DNA of 39,096 nt from Ochrobactrum teleogrylli (GTDB lineage Bacteria > Pseudomonadota > Alphaproteobacteria > Rhizobiales > Rhizobiaceae). Within the stretch, counting starts at the first letter, position 1; each line of letters begins with the position of its first letter. The stretch covers positions 1 through 39,096 of the forward strand of contig NZ_VEWL01000022.1 of NCBI RefSeq assembly GCF_006376685.1, read 5' to 3'. Below, in pieces: positions 18,963 through 26,380 of the stretch. The position numbers were made by a program, and so were the translations under genes. The notes beneath the pieces were generated by a model. It was not told the origin of the DNA. It did no database searches and saw only the letters and a list, made by a program, of their open reading frames with translations.

Positions 18963-19313
18963 ATGAGTTTCGACAACAATTATTTCAGTGCCGATCACAA
19001 CGAATATGCACCCACCACTTTGACAAAAGCGGGGCGTGGTTTCCTGCGTCTGGTGCTGTTGTTTGGTTCTGCCGCTGTGGCAATGGCGCTGATTATTGTC
19101 CCGATCCTCAACGATCAGGCGGCGAAGGTTGCGGCCCAGTCGGTTCTGCCAGCGGGTATTGATCGGACCATGACCGGCTCCATCAAGCGCGATCCTGCCA
19201 CCCAGCCACGTGCCGCCGCACAGACCTATACGGTGCGCAAGAGCGTGCTGCAGCCGAACCCGAATTCGGTCTGCGTCATCGATGTGGATGGAAGCCATCG
19301 CGGCGACTGCTAA
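18963..19313 (+). CDS. Small inner-membrane protein, 116 aa, unknown
   Basis: A polar N-terminus (MSFDNNYFSADHNEYAPTTL) is followed by one hydrophobic helix (about residues 28-50, RLVLLFGSAAVAMALIIVPIL). A periplasmic-type stretch rich in Ala/Gln/Thr comes next, with a C-terminal VCVIDVDGSHRGDC carrying two cysteines. This looks like a bitopic protein with its C-terminus outside the cytoplasm. The start is ATG 18963, with GGAG 9-10 nt upstream; the in-frame ATG at 18921 lacks such a site. I recall similar hypothetical proteins only in Rhizobiales. Its stop codon TAA (19311-19313) directly abuts the stop of the convergent methyltransferase gene (TAATTA), leaving no intergenic base and no room for a terminator. 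Confidence 0.8.
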   Translation: MSFDNNYFSADHNEYAPTTLTKAGRGFLRLVLLFGSAAVAMALIIVPILNDQAAKVAAQSVLPAGIDRTMTGSIKRDPATQPRAAAQTYTVRKSVLQPNPNSVCVIDVDGSHRGDC

Positions 19314-20201
19314 TTACTCTTCTTCGGCTTTCTTCAGCGCATCGGCCAGCGATGCCTTGGCGGAGCCGGGCTTGAGCGGCTTTTGCTGGGATTCATGCGG
19401 AGCCCAACCGGACAGCCAGATAATCGAGAATGTGGCGCGGATGCGCCCGTCCGGGTCGCTGAAGCGTTCGGCATAGATTTCCGCTGCGCGCAGGAATAGC
19501 CGTTTCGATACCGGACGGCGCGAACGGTCGCGTACGATATTCTGCATCCCCATGGCGCGCAGATCGGCCATCAGGTTGAACAGCGAATCATAACGCACCG
19601 TCACGTTTTCCACGTCTGTTACCGGCAGTGCAAAGCCGGCGCGCTGCAACAGGCCGCCGACATCACGCACATCTGCAAACGGAAAAACGCGTGGCGATGC
19701 ACCACCGGTCAGTTCGATTTCCGCCTGTAGCAGACTTTCACGCAATTCGCCGAGCGTGCCGCTGCCGCTGAGCGCTGCGAGAAAAAGCCCATCAGGCTTC
19801 AATGCGCGGGCGATCTGCACCATGGCACCGGGCGTGTCATTGGTGGCGTGCAGCGCCATCAGCGATACGATCAGATCGGCACTGCCGGGTTTGATCGGCA
19901 GCATCTCCTCGTCACCGACGATGGCCGGAAACGGACCTTTCAGGAAATCCGCATCGCGTTCGACGCGCAAAATCGTGTCCGCCTTGCCGGAACTCGCAAT
20001 GGCCGCTGCCGCAAGTCCATTATGGCCCGCCAGATCGATGGCGACGGGAAAGCGACGCTCGACGGTATCCAGACGGTCGGCAAGGTCTTCGGCCACGCGT
20101 CGCAACAGAAAATCGGCACCCGGTTCGGCGCGCCGAAAAGCGCGGCGGCGAAAGGCAAGCTGTAGATCGCGGTCGAAGATCGCGCTTTCGGGGGCAGGCA
20201 T
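19314..20201 (-). CDS. SAM-dependent methyltransferase-fold protein, BioC/NDUFAF5-like
   Basis: 295 aa. The N-terminal IFDRDLQLAFRRRAFRRA and FLLRRVAEDLADRL segments match the family that includes mitochondrial NDUFAF5 (a complex I assembly factor, reported to hydroxylate an arginine of NDUFS7) and BioC-like proteins. The Rossmann methyltransferase fold follows: a VAIDLAGHNG strand-loop, ADLIVSLMALHATNDTPGAM, and RALKPDGLFLAAL. Motif I is weak, AGHNG in place of GCGxG, so SAM binding may be changed. The start is ATG 20201 (MPAPESAIFDRDL); longer in-frame readings run into the palindromic repeat at 20243-20320. Function in complex I maturation is inferred from family resemblance; malonyl-CoA methylation as in BioC is less likely without bio genes nearby. 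Confidence 0.8.
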   Translation of the reverse strand: MPAPESAIFDRDLQLAFRRRAFRRAEPGADFLLRRVAEDLADRLDTVERRFPVAIDLAGHNGLAAAAIASSGKADTILRVERDADFLKGPFPAIVGDEEMLPIKPGSADLIVSLMALHATNDTPGAMVQIARALKPDGLFLAALSGSGTLGELRESLLQAEIELTGGASPRVFPFADVRDVGGLLQRAGFALPVTDVENVTVRYDSLFNLMADLRAMGMQNIVRDRSRRPVSKRLFLRAAEIYAERFSDPDGRIRATFSIIWLSGWAPHESQQKPLKPGSAKASLADALKKAEEE

Positions 20202-20242
20202 GGAATCCGTCTTTTCTTTTGCTACGCGGCGTATAGTGTAAA

Positions 20243-20320
20243 GCATGTCGCGGAAAAGTGGGAACCGGTTTTCCGGCAACGACATGCGTAGAAACAAATA
20301 GATAAAGCGCGACGCGCTTT
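20243..20320. repeat. RIME-like mosaic palindromic element (copy 1)
   Basis: The first part (20243-20287) is a hairpin: GCATGTCG with CGACATGC outside, CGGAAAA with TTTTCCG inside. The second part (20304-20320) is AAAGCGCG-A-CGCGCTTT. The first 45 bases match the element at 30986-31030 at 42 of 45 positions. It resembles Rhizobium-specific intergenic mosaic elements. It lies between the start of the methyltransferase gene and the comF leader. Confidence 0.8.
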
Positions 20321-20335
20321 AGTCGCGGGCATAGA

Positions 20336-20359
20336 TGCATTCGAACGGGGGCGAATGCA
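20336..20359 (+). promoter_or_regulatory. Hairpin holding the comF ribosome-binding site in its loop
   Basis: TGCATTCG (20336-20343) pairs perfectly with CGAATGCA (20352-20359). The 8-nt loop AACGGGGG (20344-20351) contains the only G-rich Shine-Dalgarno-like sequence, and the stem's last base directly precedes the ATG at 20360. Ribosome access must depend on this hairpin opening, or on its loop being presented. Confidence 0.6.
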
Positions 20360-21148
20360 ATGGCGGATGATGATACACCGCATCAAACCTTTTTGCGCAG
20401 GCTTTACGCCGGTGCGCGGTTCGCTACGCGGCATGTGCTGCGCACGACTACCAATCTGTTGTTTCCAGCAAACTGTGTCGGCTGTCAGGCGCATGTCTCG
20501 CAACCGGGGACATTGTGCCCGGCCTGTTGGTCGCAACTGCGCTTTATCGAGCGGCCTTATTGCCCGGTGCTGGGTGTGCCGTTCGGTCACGACTTTGGCG
20601 ACGGCTTCATGAGCGCTGAGGCTATTGCCGATCCGCCTCCGTTTCGTCGCGTGCGGTCGGCGGTGGTGCATCGCGGGGCGGCGCAGCGCATGGCCGTGGC
20701 GCTGAAATTCCATGACCGCACCGATCTCGCGCCATGGATGGCGCGCTGGATGCAGCGCGCAGGCCGCGAATTGCTGGAGGAGTGCGAGGTGATCCTGCCG
20801 GTGCCGCTGCATCGCTGGCGCTTCTGGAGCCGCCGTTTCAACCAGTCTGCGGAGCTTGCGCGTGCGCTGGCAAAGCAAAGTGCACTGCCTTTTGCGCCGC
20901 AAGCCCTGAACCGTATCCGGCGCACCGAGCAGCAGATCGGGCTTGGCTCCAAGGAGCGCAAACGCAATGTGGATGGTGCCTTCCGTGTGCCGAAGGAGCA
21001 GGAAATTCACGTGCGCGGACGCCGCGTCCTGCTGATCGATGATGTTTACACGACGGGCGCGACGGTGAAGGCCGCAACACGCGCCTTGCTGCGCGGCGGG
21101 GCAAAAAGCGTCGATGTTCTGACATTCAGCCGTGTTCTGCCTGATTGA
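20360..21148 (+). CDS. comF: ComF family phosphoribosyltransferase-like protein
   Basis: 262 aa. The N-terminal four-cysteine zinc finger is complete (Cys39, Cys42, Cys53, Cys56). A type I phosphoribosyltransferase domain follows, with the PRPP motif VLLIDDVYTTGAT at 223-235 and ILPVPLHRWRFWSRRFNQS near 145-163. ComF/GntX proteins are linked to natural transformation and handling of single-stranded DNA in several bacteria; the enzymatic substrate is unsettled. The ATG at 20360 is preceded at once by a hairpin with the ribosome-binding site in its loop. The gene is divergent from the methyltransferase gene and lies 105 nt upstream of grxC, whose promoter region holds its own palindrome. Gene symbol is by family resemblance. 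Confidence 0.9.
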   Translation: MADDDTPHQTFLRRLYAGARFATRHVLRTTTNLLFPANCVGCQAHVSQPGTLCPACWSQLRFIERPYCPVLGVPFGHDFGDGFMSAEAIADPPPFRRVRSAVVHRGAAQRMAVALKFHDRTDLAPWMARWMQRAGRELLEECEVILPVPLHRWRFWSRRFNQSAELARALAKQSALPFAPQALNRIRRTEQQIGLGSKERKRNVDGAFRVPKEQEIHVRGRRVLLIDDVYTTGATVKAATRALLRGGAKSVDVLTFSRVLPD

Positions 21149-21214
21149 AGCTTGCGGGCAAGAACAAGCCTGCACACACCGTCGTGAAACCGGGAGGGTC
21201 TTCCAGAGCGAAGC

Positions 21215-21241
21215 GTTGCCGACTATATAGTGGGGCAACGA
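21215..21241. promoter_or_regulatory. Palindrome over a TATATA -10 box before grxC
   Basis: CGTTGCC (21215-21221) and GGCAACG (21235-21241) flank the palindrome ACTATATAGT (21223-21232). The whole 27-bp unit is a near-perfect dyad, off by one base. TATATA (21225-21230) would place transcription start near 21237, 17 nt before the grxC ATG. No good -35 box is seen at 17 nt. An operator covering the promoter, or a hairpin in read-through RNA from comF, are both possible. Confidence 0.45.
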
Positions 21242-21253
21242 ATGGAGTTTTTC

Positions 21254-21520
21254 ATGGTTGACGTCACCATCTATACCCGCCCCGGTTGCCCCTATTGCTC
21301 GCGTGCGGTCGATCTCCTGACCCGCAAGGGCGTGGAATTCAACGAGATCAATGCGGGCGCTACGCCGGAACTGCGTGCCGAAATGCAAGAGCGTTCGGGC
21401 CGCAACACCTTCCCGCAGATTTTCGTCGGCGCCGTGCATGTCGGCGGCTGCGACGATCTCTTCGCGCTGGACAGTCAGGGCAAGCTTGACGGTCTGCTCA
21501 AGACCGGCGAACTGAATTAA
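21254..21520 (+). CDS. grxC: Glutaredoxin 3
   Basis: 88 aa, the normal length of a class I dithiol glutaredoxin. The active site CPYC is at residues 12-15 after TIYTRPG. The cis-Pro motif FPQIFV and the glutathione-binding GGCDDL follow. It reduces disulfides and glutathione mixed disulfides in the cytosol. The start is ATG 21254 with GGAG 6 nt upstream; upstream in-frame starts fall in the palindromic promoter region. The next gene, a nitrilase-family amidase likely to act on glutathione by-products, follows after 23 nt, so the two make a plausible glutathione-related operon. Confidence 0.95.
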   Translation: MVDVTIYTRPGCPYCSRAVDLLTRKGVEFNEINAGATPELRAEMQERSGRNTFPQIFVGAVHVGGCDDLFALDSQGKLDGLLKTGELN

Positions 21521-21543
21521 TTTTTATAACGGGGGAGAAACCG

Positions 21544-22398
21544 ATGAGCACGTTTCGCGCTGCCGCACTACAGATGCGTTCCGGCACTGATGTTGTCCGC
21601 AATATCGAGGATCTGGAGAAACTTGTCGCTGAAGCGGCGGCGCAGGGCGCGACTTACGTGCAATCGCCCGAAATGACCGGCGCGATGATGCGTGATCGCG
21701 TGGCGTTCAAGGCAAGCCTGCGCGACGAAGCCAATGACCTTGTTTTCAAGGCAGCTTCGGCGCTGGCGGCAAAGCATGGCATCTTCCTGCATATCGGCTC
21801 GACGGCCATTGATGCGGGCGACGGCAGGATTGCCAATCGCGCCGGATTGTTTACGCCCTCCGGCGAAAAGCTCGTCTCCTATGACAAGATCCATATGTTC
21901 GATGTCGATCTCGACAATGGCGAAAGCTGGCGCGAATCGGCAACCTATGAGCCGGGCAAGGAAACGGTTGTCGCCGAACTGCCTTTCGCCAATCTTGGCA
22001 TGGCGATCTGCTACGACATTCGCTTCCCGCAGCTTTTCCGCGCACAGGCGCTTGCTGGCGCCAATGTGATTACCGGTCCCGCCGCCTTCACCAAACAGAC
22101 CGGCGAGGCGCACTGGCACATCTTGCAGCGTGCGCGGGCCATCGAAAATGGCGCATTCCTGATCTCGGCGGCGCAGGGCGGATTGCACGAGGACGGGCGC
22201 GAGACCTATGGGCATTCGATCATCGTGTCGCCCTGGGGCAAGGTGCTGGCCGAAGCCAACCATGATGAACCGGCTGTGATCGTTGCCGATATCGATGTTG
22301 CCGAAAGTGCTGCGGCGCGCGGCAAGGTGCCGAATTTGAAGAATGCGCGCGAGTTTACCGTGAAGACGGTAACCGCAAAACAGAAAGAGGACGCGTAA
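21544..22398 (+). CDS. Carbon-nitrogen hydrolase, Nit1-like (probable deaminated glutathione amidase)
   Basis: 284 aa, a nitrilase-superfamily amidase. The catalytic triad is visible: Glu43 in SPEMTG, Lys115 in YDKIHMFD and Cys156 in AICYDIRFP. The KIHMFDVDL and LFRAQALAGANVI segments are those of the Nit1/Nit2 branch. Nit1 hydrolyses deaminated glutathione, a repair of transaminase side-products; its place directly after grxC supports this. omega-Amidase (Nit2-type) activity is the main alternative. GGGGGAG lies 6 nt before ATG 21544. The DUF1178 gene begins 4 nt after its stop, so grxC, this gene and the DUF1178 gene are likely one transcript. Confidence 0.9.
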   Translation: MSTFRAAALQMRSGTDVVRNIEDLEKLVAEAAAQGATYVQSPEMTGAMMRDRVAFKASLRDEANDLVFKAASALAAKHGIFLHIGSTAIDAGDGRIANRAGLFTPSGEKLVSYDKIHMFDVDLDNGESWRESATYEPGKETVVAELPFANLGMAICYDIRFPQLFRAQALAGANVITGPAAFTKQTGEAHWHILQRARAIENGAFLISAAQGGLHEDGRETYGHSIIVSPWGKVLAEANHDEPAVIVADIDVAESAAARGKVPNLKNAREFTVKTVTAKQKEDA

Positions 22399-22402
22399 TT
22401 CC

Positions 22403-22828
22403 ATGATCCGCTTTTCGCTTCATTGCGATAACGGCCATGAATTCGAGGGCTGGTTCCGCGACAATGCCGATTTCGATCGGCAGTCGGAGATGAAGTTCGT
22501 CTCCTGTCCGGTCTGCAATTCGCATCAGGTGCAGAAGGCCCTGATGGCCCCGGCCGTTTCGACGGCGCGGGCCAAGGAAAAGATCGCAATGGCGCTGGGT
22601 GAAGCCCAGAAGAAGGTTCTTGAAGAAATGCGCGATTTGAGCCGCAAGGTCCGCGAGAATGCGGATTATGTCGGTGACAAATTTGCCGAGGAAGCGCGCA
22701 AGATCCATTTCGGGGAAACGGAACAGCGTGGCATCTATGGCGAAGCCTCGCGTGAGGACGTGCATTCGCTGCTTGAAGACGGCGTTGACGTGATGCCATT
22801 GCCGGTTTTCCCGGAAGATCAGAATTAG
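22403..22828 (+). CDS. DUF1178 family protein with a small zinc-ribbon-like N-terminus
   Basis: 141 aa. The N-terminus has Cys8, His12, Cys35 and Cys38 (HCDNGH and CPVC), spaced like a metal-binding ribbon. A basic helical stretch follows (about 53-110, AKEKIAMALGEAQKKVLEEM onward) and a C-terminal GETEQRGIYGEASREDVHSLLEDGVD typical of DUF1178. Metal binding is inferred from the cysteines. The function is unknown; the family is widespread in proteobacteria. It is probably co-transcribed with grxC and the nitrilase-family gene, since only 4 nt separate it from the latter. Confidence 0.9.
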   Translation: MIRFSLHCDNGHEFEGWFRDNADFDRQSEMKFVSCPVCNSHQVQKALMAPAVSTARAKEKIAMALGEAQKKVLEEMRDLSRKVRENADYVGDKFAEEARKIHFGETEQRGIYGEASREDVHSLLEDGVDVMPLPVFPEDQN

Positions 22829-22881
22829 GTTTCTGCCCGACACCTGTTCGGCATGACAGCACGGCAGGGGAGGCCGAACGC

Positions 22882-23763
22882 ATGAAATTGATGGAGTCCG
22901 CCTCCTTTCTGCTTCTGGCCACCGGCACCTTGCTGGGGCTTATCCCGCCTCTGGGAAAAATCGCCGCCCAGGCGGGCGTCCCGCCTGCCATGTGGACCTT
23001 TCTGTTTTCCGCCAGTGCTGGCGTGATCTTGCTTGCCCTTCTGCTTTTGCGGGGAAAAAGCCTCGGCTTTTCCGGCGGGCGCGCACGCTATTACGTCTGC
23101 ACGGCAATCATTTCCTATGCCTTGCCCAATCTTCTGATCCTGTCGGCAATTCCGCGTCTCGGCGCTGGTTTCACGGGAATCATGTACACGCTGTCGCCGG
23201 TTATCACGCTGGTGATTTCGATGGGTTTCGGCTTGCGCCGTCCCAATGCGCTGGGCATTGGCGGCATTGCCGTCGGCTTCATCGGTGCAATCCTCGTGGC
23301 GCTGACACGCGGCGAGGTCGGCAAACCCGCCGATCCGCTCTGGGTTGCGGCCGCCTTGCTTATTCCGGTGTTTCTCGCCTGCGGCAATGTCTATCGCACA
23401 CTGGACTGGCCAAAAAACTCCGATCCGACAGAGCTCGCGGCAGGCAGTCATCTGGCTTCCGCCATCATGCTTTTTGCAGGAATTTTGCTGTTCACCGGCG
23501 GTTTTCCGGTTGAGACATTTGCGCTTGCACCATGGGCTGCCACAGCACAGGCGATTGCGTCGGCTGGAATGTTCGCGCTGTTCTTCCGGCTACAAGCGGT
23601 GGGCGGACCGGTCTATCTCAGCCAGATCGGCTATGTGGCCGCAGCGCTCGGACTCATTTCCGGCACGCTGTTTCTGGGCGAGCATTATCCGCCGCTCACA
23701 TGGATCGGTGCTGTCGTCATCGCGATTGGTGTGGCGATGACAACCAGAGCCCAGAGGGGATAA
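22882..23763 (+). CDS. EamA/DMT family transporter
   Basis: 293 aa with ten predicted membrane helices in two EamA repeats (about residues 6-140 and 150-288). Examples are FLLLATGTLLGLIPPLG, GFTGIMYTLSPVITLVIS at the end of the first repeat, and TWIGAVVIAIGVAMT at the end of the second. Members export small metabolites, often amino acids or purines; the substrate here is not predictable. GGGGAGG about 9 nt upstream supports ATG 22882. It lies 53 nt after the DUF1178 gene in the same direction and may extend that operon. It converges on ubiG with a 24-nt gap that holds no clear terminator. Confidence 0.88.
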   Translation: MKLMESASFLLLATGTLLGLIPPLGKIAAQAGVPPAMWTFLFSASAGVILLALLLLRGKSLGFSGGRARYYVCTAIISYALPNLLILSAIPRLGAGFTGIMYTLSPVITLVISMGFGLRRPNALGIGGIAVGFIGAILVALTRGEVGKPADPLWVAAALLIPVFLACGNVYRTLDWPKNSDPTELAAGSHLASAIMLFAGILLFTGGFPVETFALAPWAATAQAIASAGMFALFFRLQAVGGPVYLSQIGYVAAALGLISGTLFLGEHYPPLTWIGAVVIAIGVAMTTRAQRG

Positions 23764-23787
23764 TTATTAAAGCTGATTATTGGATGA

Positions 23788-24534
23788 TTATTCGGGCCGC
23801 TCGGCCAGAACCATATAATTCACATCCGTATCGCGGGAGCGGCTCCAGCTGTCGGCAAGCGGATTATAGGTGACGCCCAGCTTGTCGATGAGGCGCAGCC
23901 CGCCTTTCGAAAGTGCGGATTCCAGCTCTTCCGGGCGCACCAGTTTTTCATATTGATGGGTGCCGCGCGGCAGCCAGCGCAGCACATATTCCGCGCCGAT
24001 AATCGCCAGACCATAGGCTTTCAGCGTGCGATTGATGGTGGCGACGAACATCAGCCCGCCGGGCTTCACCATTTCGCTGGTCGCGGACATGAACAGATCG
24101 ACGTCCGAAACATGCTCGACCACTTCCATGTTCAAAACCACGTCGAATTTCTCCCCAGCCTCCGCCAGAGCTTCCGCCGTCGTGGCGCGGTAATCGATCT
24201 CGACGCCGCTTTGCGCGGCGTGGATTTTCGCAACCTCGATATTGGTGGTGGAGGCGTCCGCGCCGATCACGGTTGCACCGAGGCGCGCCATCGGTTCGCA
24301 AAGAAGGCCGCCGCCGCAACCGATGTCGAGCAAGCGCAATCCCTCAAAGGGGCGCGGCGTATTCGGATCGCGATTGAATCTAGCGCAGATTTTTTCCTTG
24401 ATATAGGCAAGGCGCGTCGGATTGAATTTGTGCAGCGGGCGGAACTTGCCCTGCGGGTTCCACCATTCTGCGGCAATGCGCGAGAAATGCTCGATCTCGG
24501 AAGCGTCGATGGTGGTGCGGGCAGTCTCGGTCAT
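23788..24534 (-). CDS. ubiG: Ubiquinone biosynthesis O-methyltransferase
   Basis: 248 aa. SAM motif I is LLDIGCGGG (about 68-76). Family signatures include [26 protein letters not shown] at the N-terminus, [13 protein letters not shown] and [28 protein letters not shown] contains the membrane-association region known from UbiG. It carries out both O-methylation steps in ubiquinone synthesis at the inner-membrane face. GGAG 8 nt upstream supports ATG 24534. It is divergent from lysC across 228 nt; the EamA transporter gene converges on its 3' end. Confidence 0.96.
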   Translation of the reverse strand: MTETARTTIDASEIEHFSRIAAEWWNPQGKFRPLHKFNPTRLAYIKEKICARFNRDPNTPRPFEGLRLLDIGCGGGLLCEPMARLGATVIGADASTTNIEVAKIHAAQSGVEIDYRATTAEALAEAGEKFDVVLNMEVVEHVSDVDLFMSATSEMVKPGGLMFVATINRTLKAYGLAIIGAEYVLRWLPRGTHQYEKLVRPEELESALSKGGLRLIDKLGVTYNPLADSWSRSRDTDVNYMVLAERPE

Positions 24535-24762
24535 TTCATTCTCCAGCTGCGGAAGCGTGCAGTTCTGCTCTCAAGGTAGCGCTTCAAAGTCAAGCTGCAA
24601 ATCAAATTCCGGCATTCGTGGCCCTATCGGAACGTTCTTGCGAATCGCGGCCTTGCGGAACCGCGACATATTAGCTATGTGACCCCGGGTTTGCCTGTCG
24701 CAAGATTATAAGGTTTGGACAGGTGAGAGTGTAATTTTCAAAATAGCGGGACGTATCCTGAA

Positions 24763-26037
24763 ATGGCGCGCATCGTGATGAAATTCGGCGGCACTTCGGT
24801 GGCCGATCTGGAACGCATCTATAATGTGGCGCGCCACGTCAAACGCGAGGTCGAGGCGGGCAATCAGGTTGCTGTCGTCGTCTCGGCCATGTCCGGCAAG
24901 ACCAATGAACTGGTCAACTGGGTTCAGAACATGCCGAAGGTATGTGGCGCCAGTTCGCCTTTCTATGATGCGCGCGAATATGACACCATCGTCGCTTCCG
25001 GCGAACAGGTGACGAGCGGCCTTCTGGCCATTGCGCTTCAGTCGATTGGTGTCGATGCGCGTTCGTGGCAGGGCTGGCAGATTCAAATCAAGACCGACAA
25101 TGCGCATGGCGCGGCCCGTATTCAGGACATCGACGGTTCGGAAATCATCCGTCGCATGGAAATGGGACAGGTTGCTGTTGTGGCCGGTTTCCAGGGCTTG
25201 GGCCCGGATAACCGCATCGCGACGCTCGGACGCGGTGGTTCGGACACCTCGGCTGTGGCTGTCGCCGCTGCGGTGAAGGCTGATCGCTGCGATATCTATA
25301 CCGATGTAGACGGCGTCTACACGACCGATCCGCGCATCGAGCCGAAGGCGCGCCGCCTGCCAAAAATTTCCTTCGAGGAAATGCTGGAAATGGCTTCGCT
25401 TGGCGCCAAGGTTTTGCAGGTGCGCTCGGTCGAACTCGCCATGGTGCACAAGGTACGCACTTTCGTGCGCTCGAGCTTTACGGACCCCGATGCGCCGGGC
25501 ATGGGTGATCCGATCAACCCGCCCGGAACGCTTATTTGCGACGAGGATGAAATCGTGGAACAGCAGACCGTCACAGGTATCGCCTTTGCGAAAGATGAGG
25601 CTCAGATTTCGCTGCGGCGTGTGGCCGACCGACCGGGCGTGTCGGCAGCCATTTTCGGCCCGCTCGCCGAAGAACACATCAATGTCGATATGATCGTCCA
25701 GAACGTGTCGGAAGACGGTTCCAAGACCGATATGACCTTCACGATCCCGACCGGCGACATCGACAAGGCGCTGCGCGTTCTCGACACGGTCAAGGGTGAA
25801 ATCGGCTTCGACAACATCCAGTCGGAAACGGGTCTGGCCAAGATTTCCGTGATCGGCATCGGTATGCGCAGCCATGCGGGCGTTGCCGCCACCGCCTTCA
25901 AGGCGCTGGCCGAAAAGGGCATCAACATTCGCGCCATCACGACGTCGGAAATCAAGATCTCGATCCTGATCGACGGCCCTTATGCGGAACTCGCGGTGCG
26001 CACGCTGCACGCCGTCTACGGTCTCGACAAATCGTAA
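24763..26037 (+). CDS. lysC: Aspartate kinase
   Basis: 424 aa, monofunctional. KFGGTSVAD at the N-terminus is the kinase signature; GRGGSDTSAVA and DIYTDVDGVYTTDPR follow in the catalytic domain. Two ACT domains (about residues 265-345 and 350-420) include GISKxD-like VTGIAFAKDEAQISL and GIGMRSHAGVAATAFKAL. These bind lysine and threonine for feedback control. It phosphorylates aspartate, the first step towards lysine, threonine, methionine and diaminopimelate. The ribosome-binding site is weak (GCGGGA), but ATG 24763 is fixed by the conserved N-terminus. It is followed by two terminators in tandem. Possible promoter boxes TTGCGG and TATGTG, 17 nt apart, lie upstream but are unconvincing. Confidence 0.97.
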   Translation: MARIVMKFGGTSVADLERIYNVARHVKREVEAGNQVAVVVSAMSGKTNELVNWVQNMPKVCGASSPFYDAREYDTIVASGEQVTSGLLAIALQSIGVDARSWQGWQIQIKTDNAHGAARIQDIDGSEIIRRMEMGQVAVVAGFQGLGPDNRIATLGRGGSDTSAVAVAAAVKADRCDIYTDVDGVYTTDPRIEPKARRLPKISFEEMLEMASLGAKVLQVRSVELAMVHKVRTFVRSSFTDPDAPGMGDPINPPGTLICDEDEIVEQQTVTGIAFAKDEAQISLRRVADRPGVSAAIFGPLAEEHINVDMIVQNVSEDGSKTDMTFTIPTGDIDKALRVLDTVKGEIGFDNIQSETGLAKISVIGIGMRSHAGVAATAFKALAEKGINIRAITTSEIKISILIDGPYAELAVRTLHAVYGLDKS

Positions 26038-26056
26038 TCAGCTGAACGCTGATATT

Positions 26057-26080
26057 AAGCCGGCATAAAACCCGGCTTTT
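26057..26080 (+). terminator. First terminator after lysC
   Basis: AAGCCGG (26057-26063) pairs with CCGGCTT (26072-26078) over an 8-nt loop, followed by TTA. A modest terminator 20 nt after the stop codon. Confidence 0.65.
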
Positions 26081-26098
26081 ACTAAACCGTTTTGAAAC

Positions 26099-26133
26099 AA
26101 TGCCGCGTCCGTAAATGGTTCGCGGCATTTTTT
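26099..26133 (+). terminator. Second, stronger terminator after lysC
   Basis: AATGCCGCG (26099-26107) pairs with CGCGGCATT (26121-26129), followed by TTTT. It lies in tandem with the first. Beyond it the gap to ptsP (26134-26380) holds only the hairpin listed next and no gene. Confidence 0.85.
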
Positions 26134-26264
26134 CGTTCCGGAACCTGGCAGAATTTCTGCTTAAAGCACTAGACGGCAGTGTCAAAAATGCTCACAAAGG
26201 GGTTGGCGTAACGCGTCGCGGGCGGGTAATGGGAATCGGTCGGCGAAAGCGGGCCACCAGTCCG

Positions 26265-26300
26265 AACGGCTTTCGGTAGTACGGAGCAAGCAAAGCCGTT
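26265..26300 (+). promoter_or_regulatory. Hairpin with pyrimidine-rich tail in the ptsP leader
   Basis: AACGGCTTT (26265-26273) pairs perfectly with AAAGCCGTT (26292-26300) over an 18-nt loop and is followed by TTCTCTTTATT. It could be an attenuator or the end of a short RNA. It sits 80 nt before the ptsP start. Confidence 0.35.
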
Positions 26301-26380
26301 TTCTCTTTATTCGCCGCAGTTCGCACGGAAAGCCGCTTCACCTCGGTGCCGAAACTGCACAAGAGGAGTGTCCGACGATC

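Noticed and set aside
20222..21439. 405-codon minus-strand frame across comF and grxC
   Set aside because: Antisense to two well-supported genes and runs through the RIME-like repeat.
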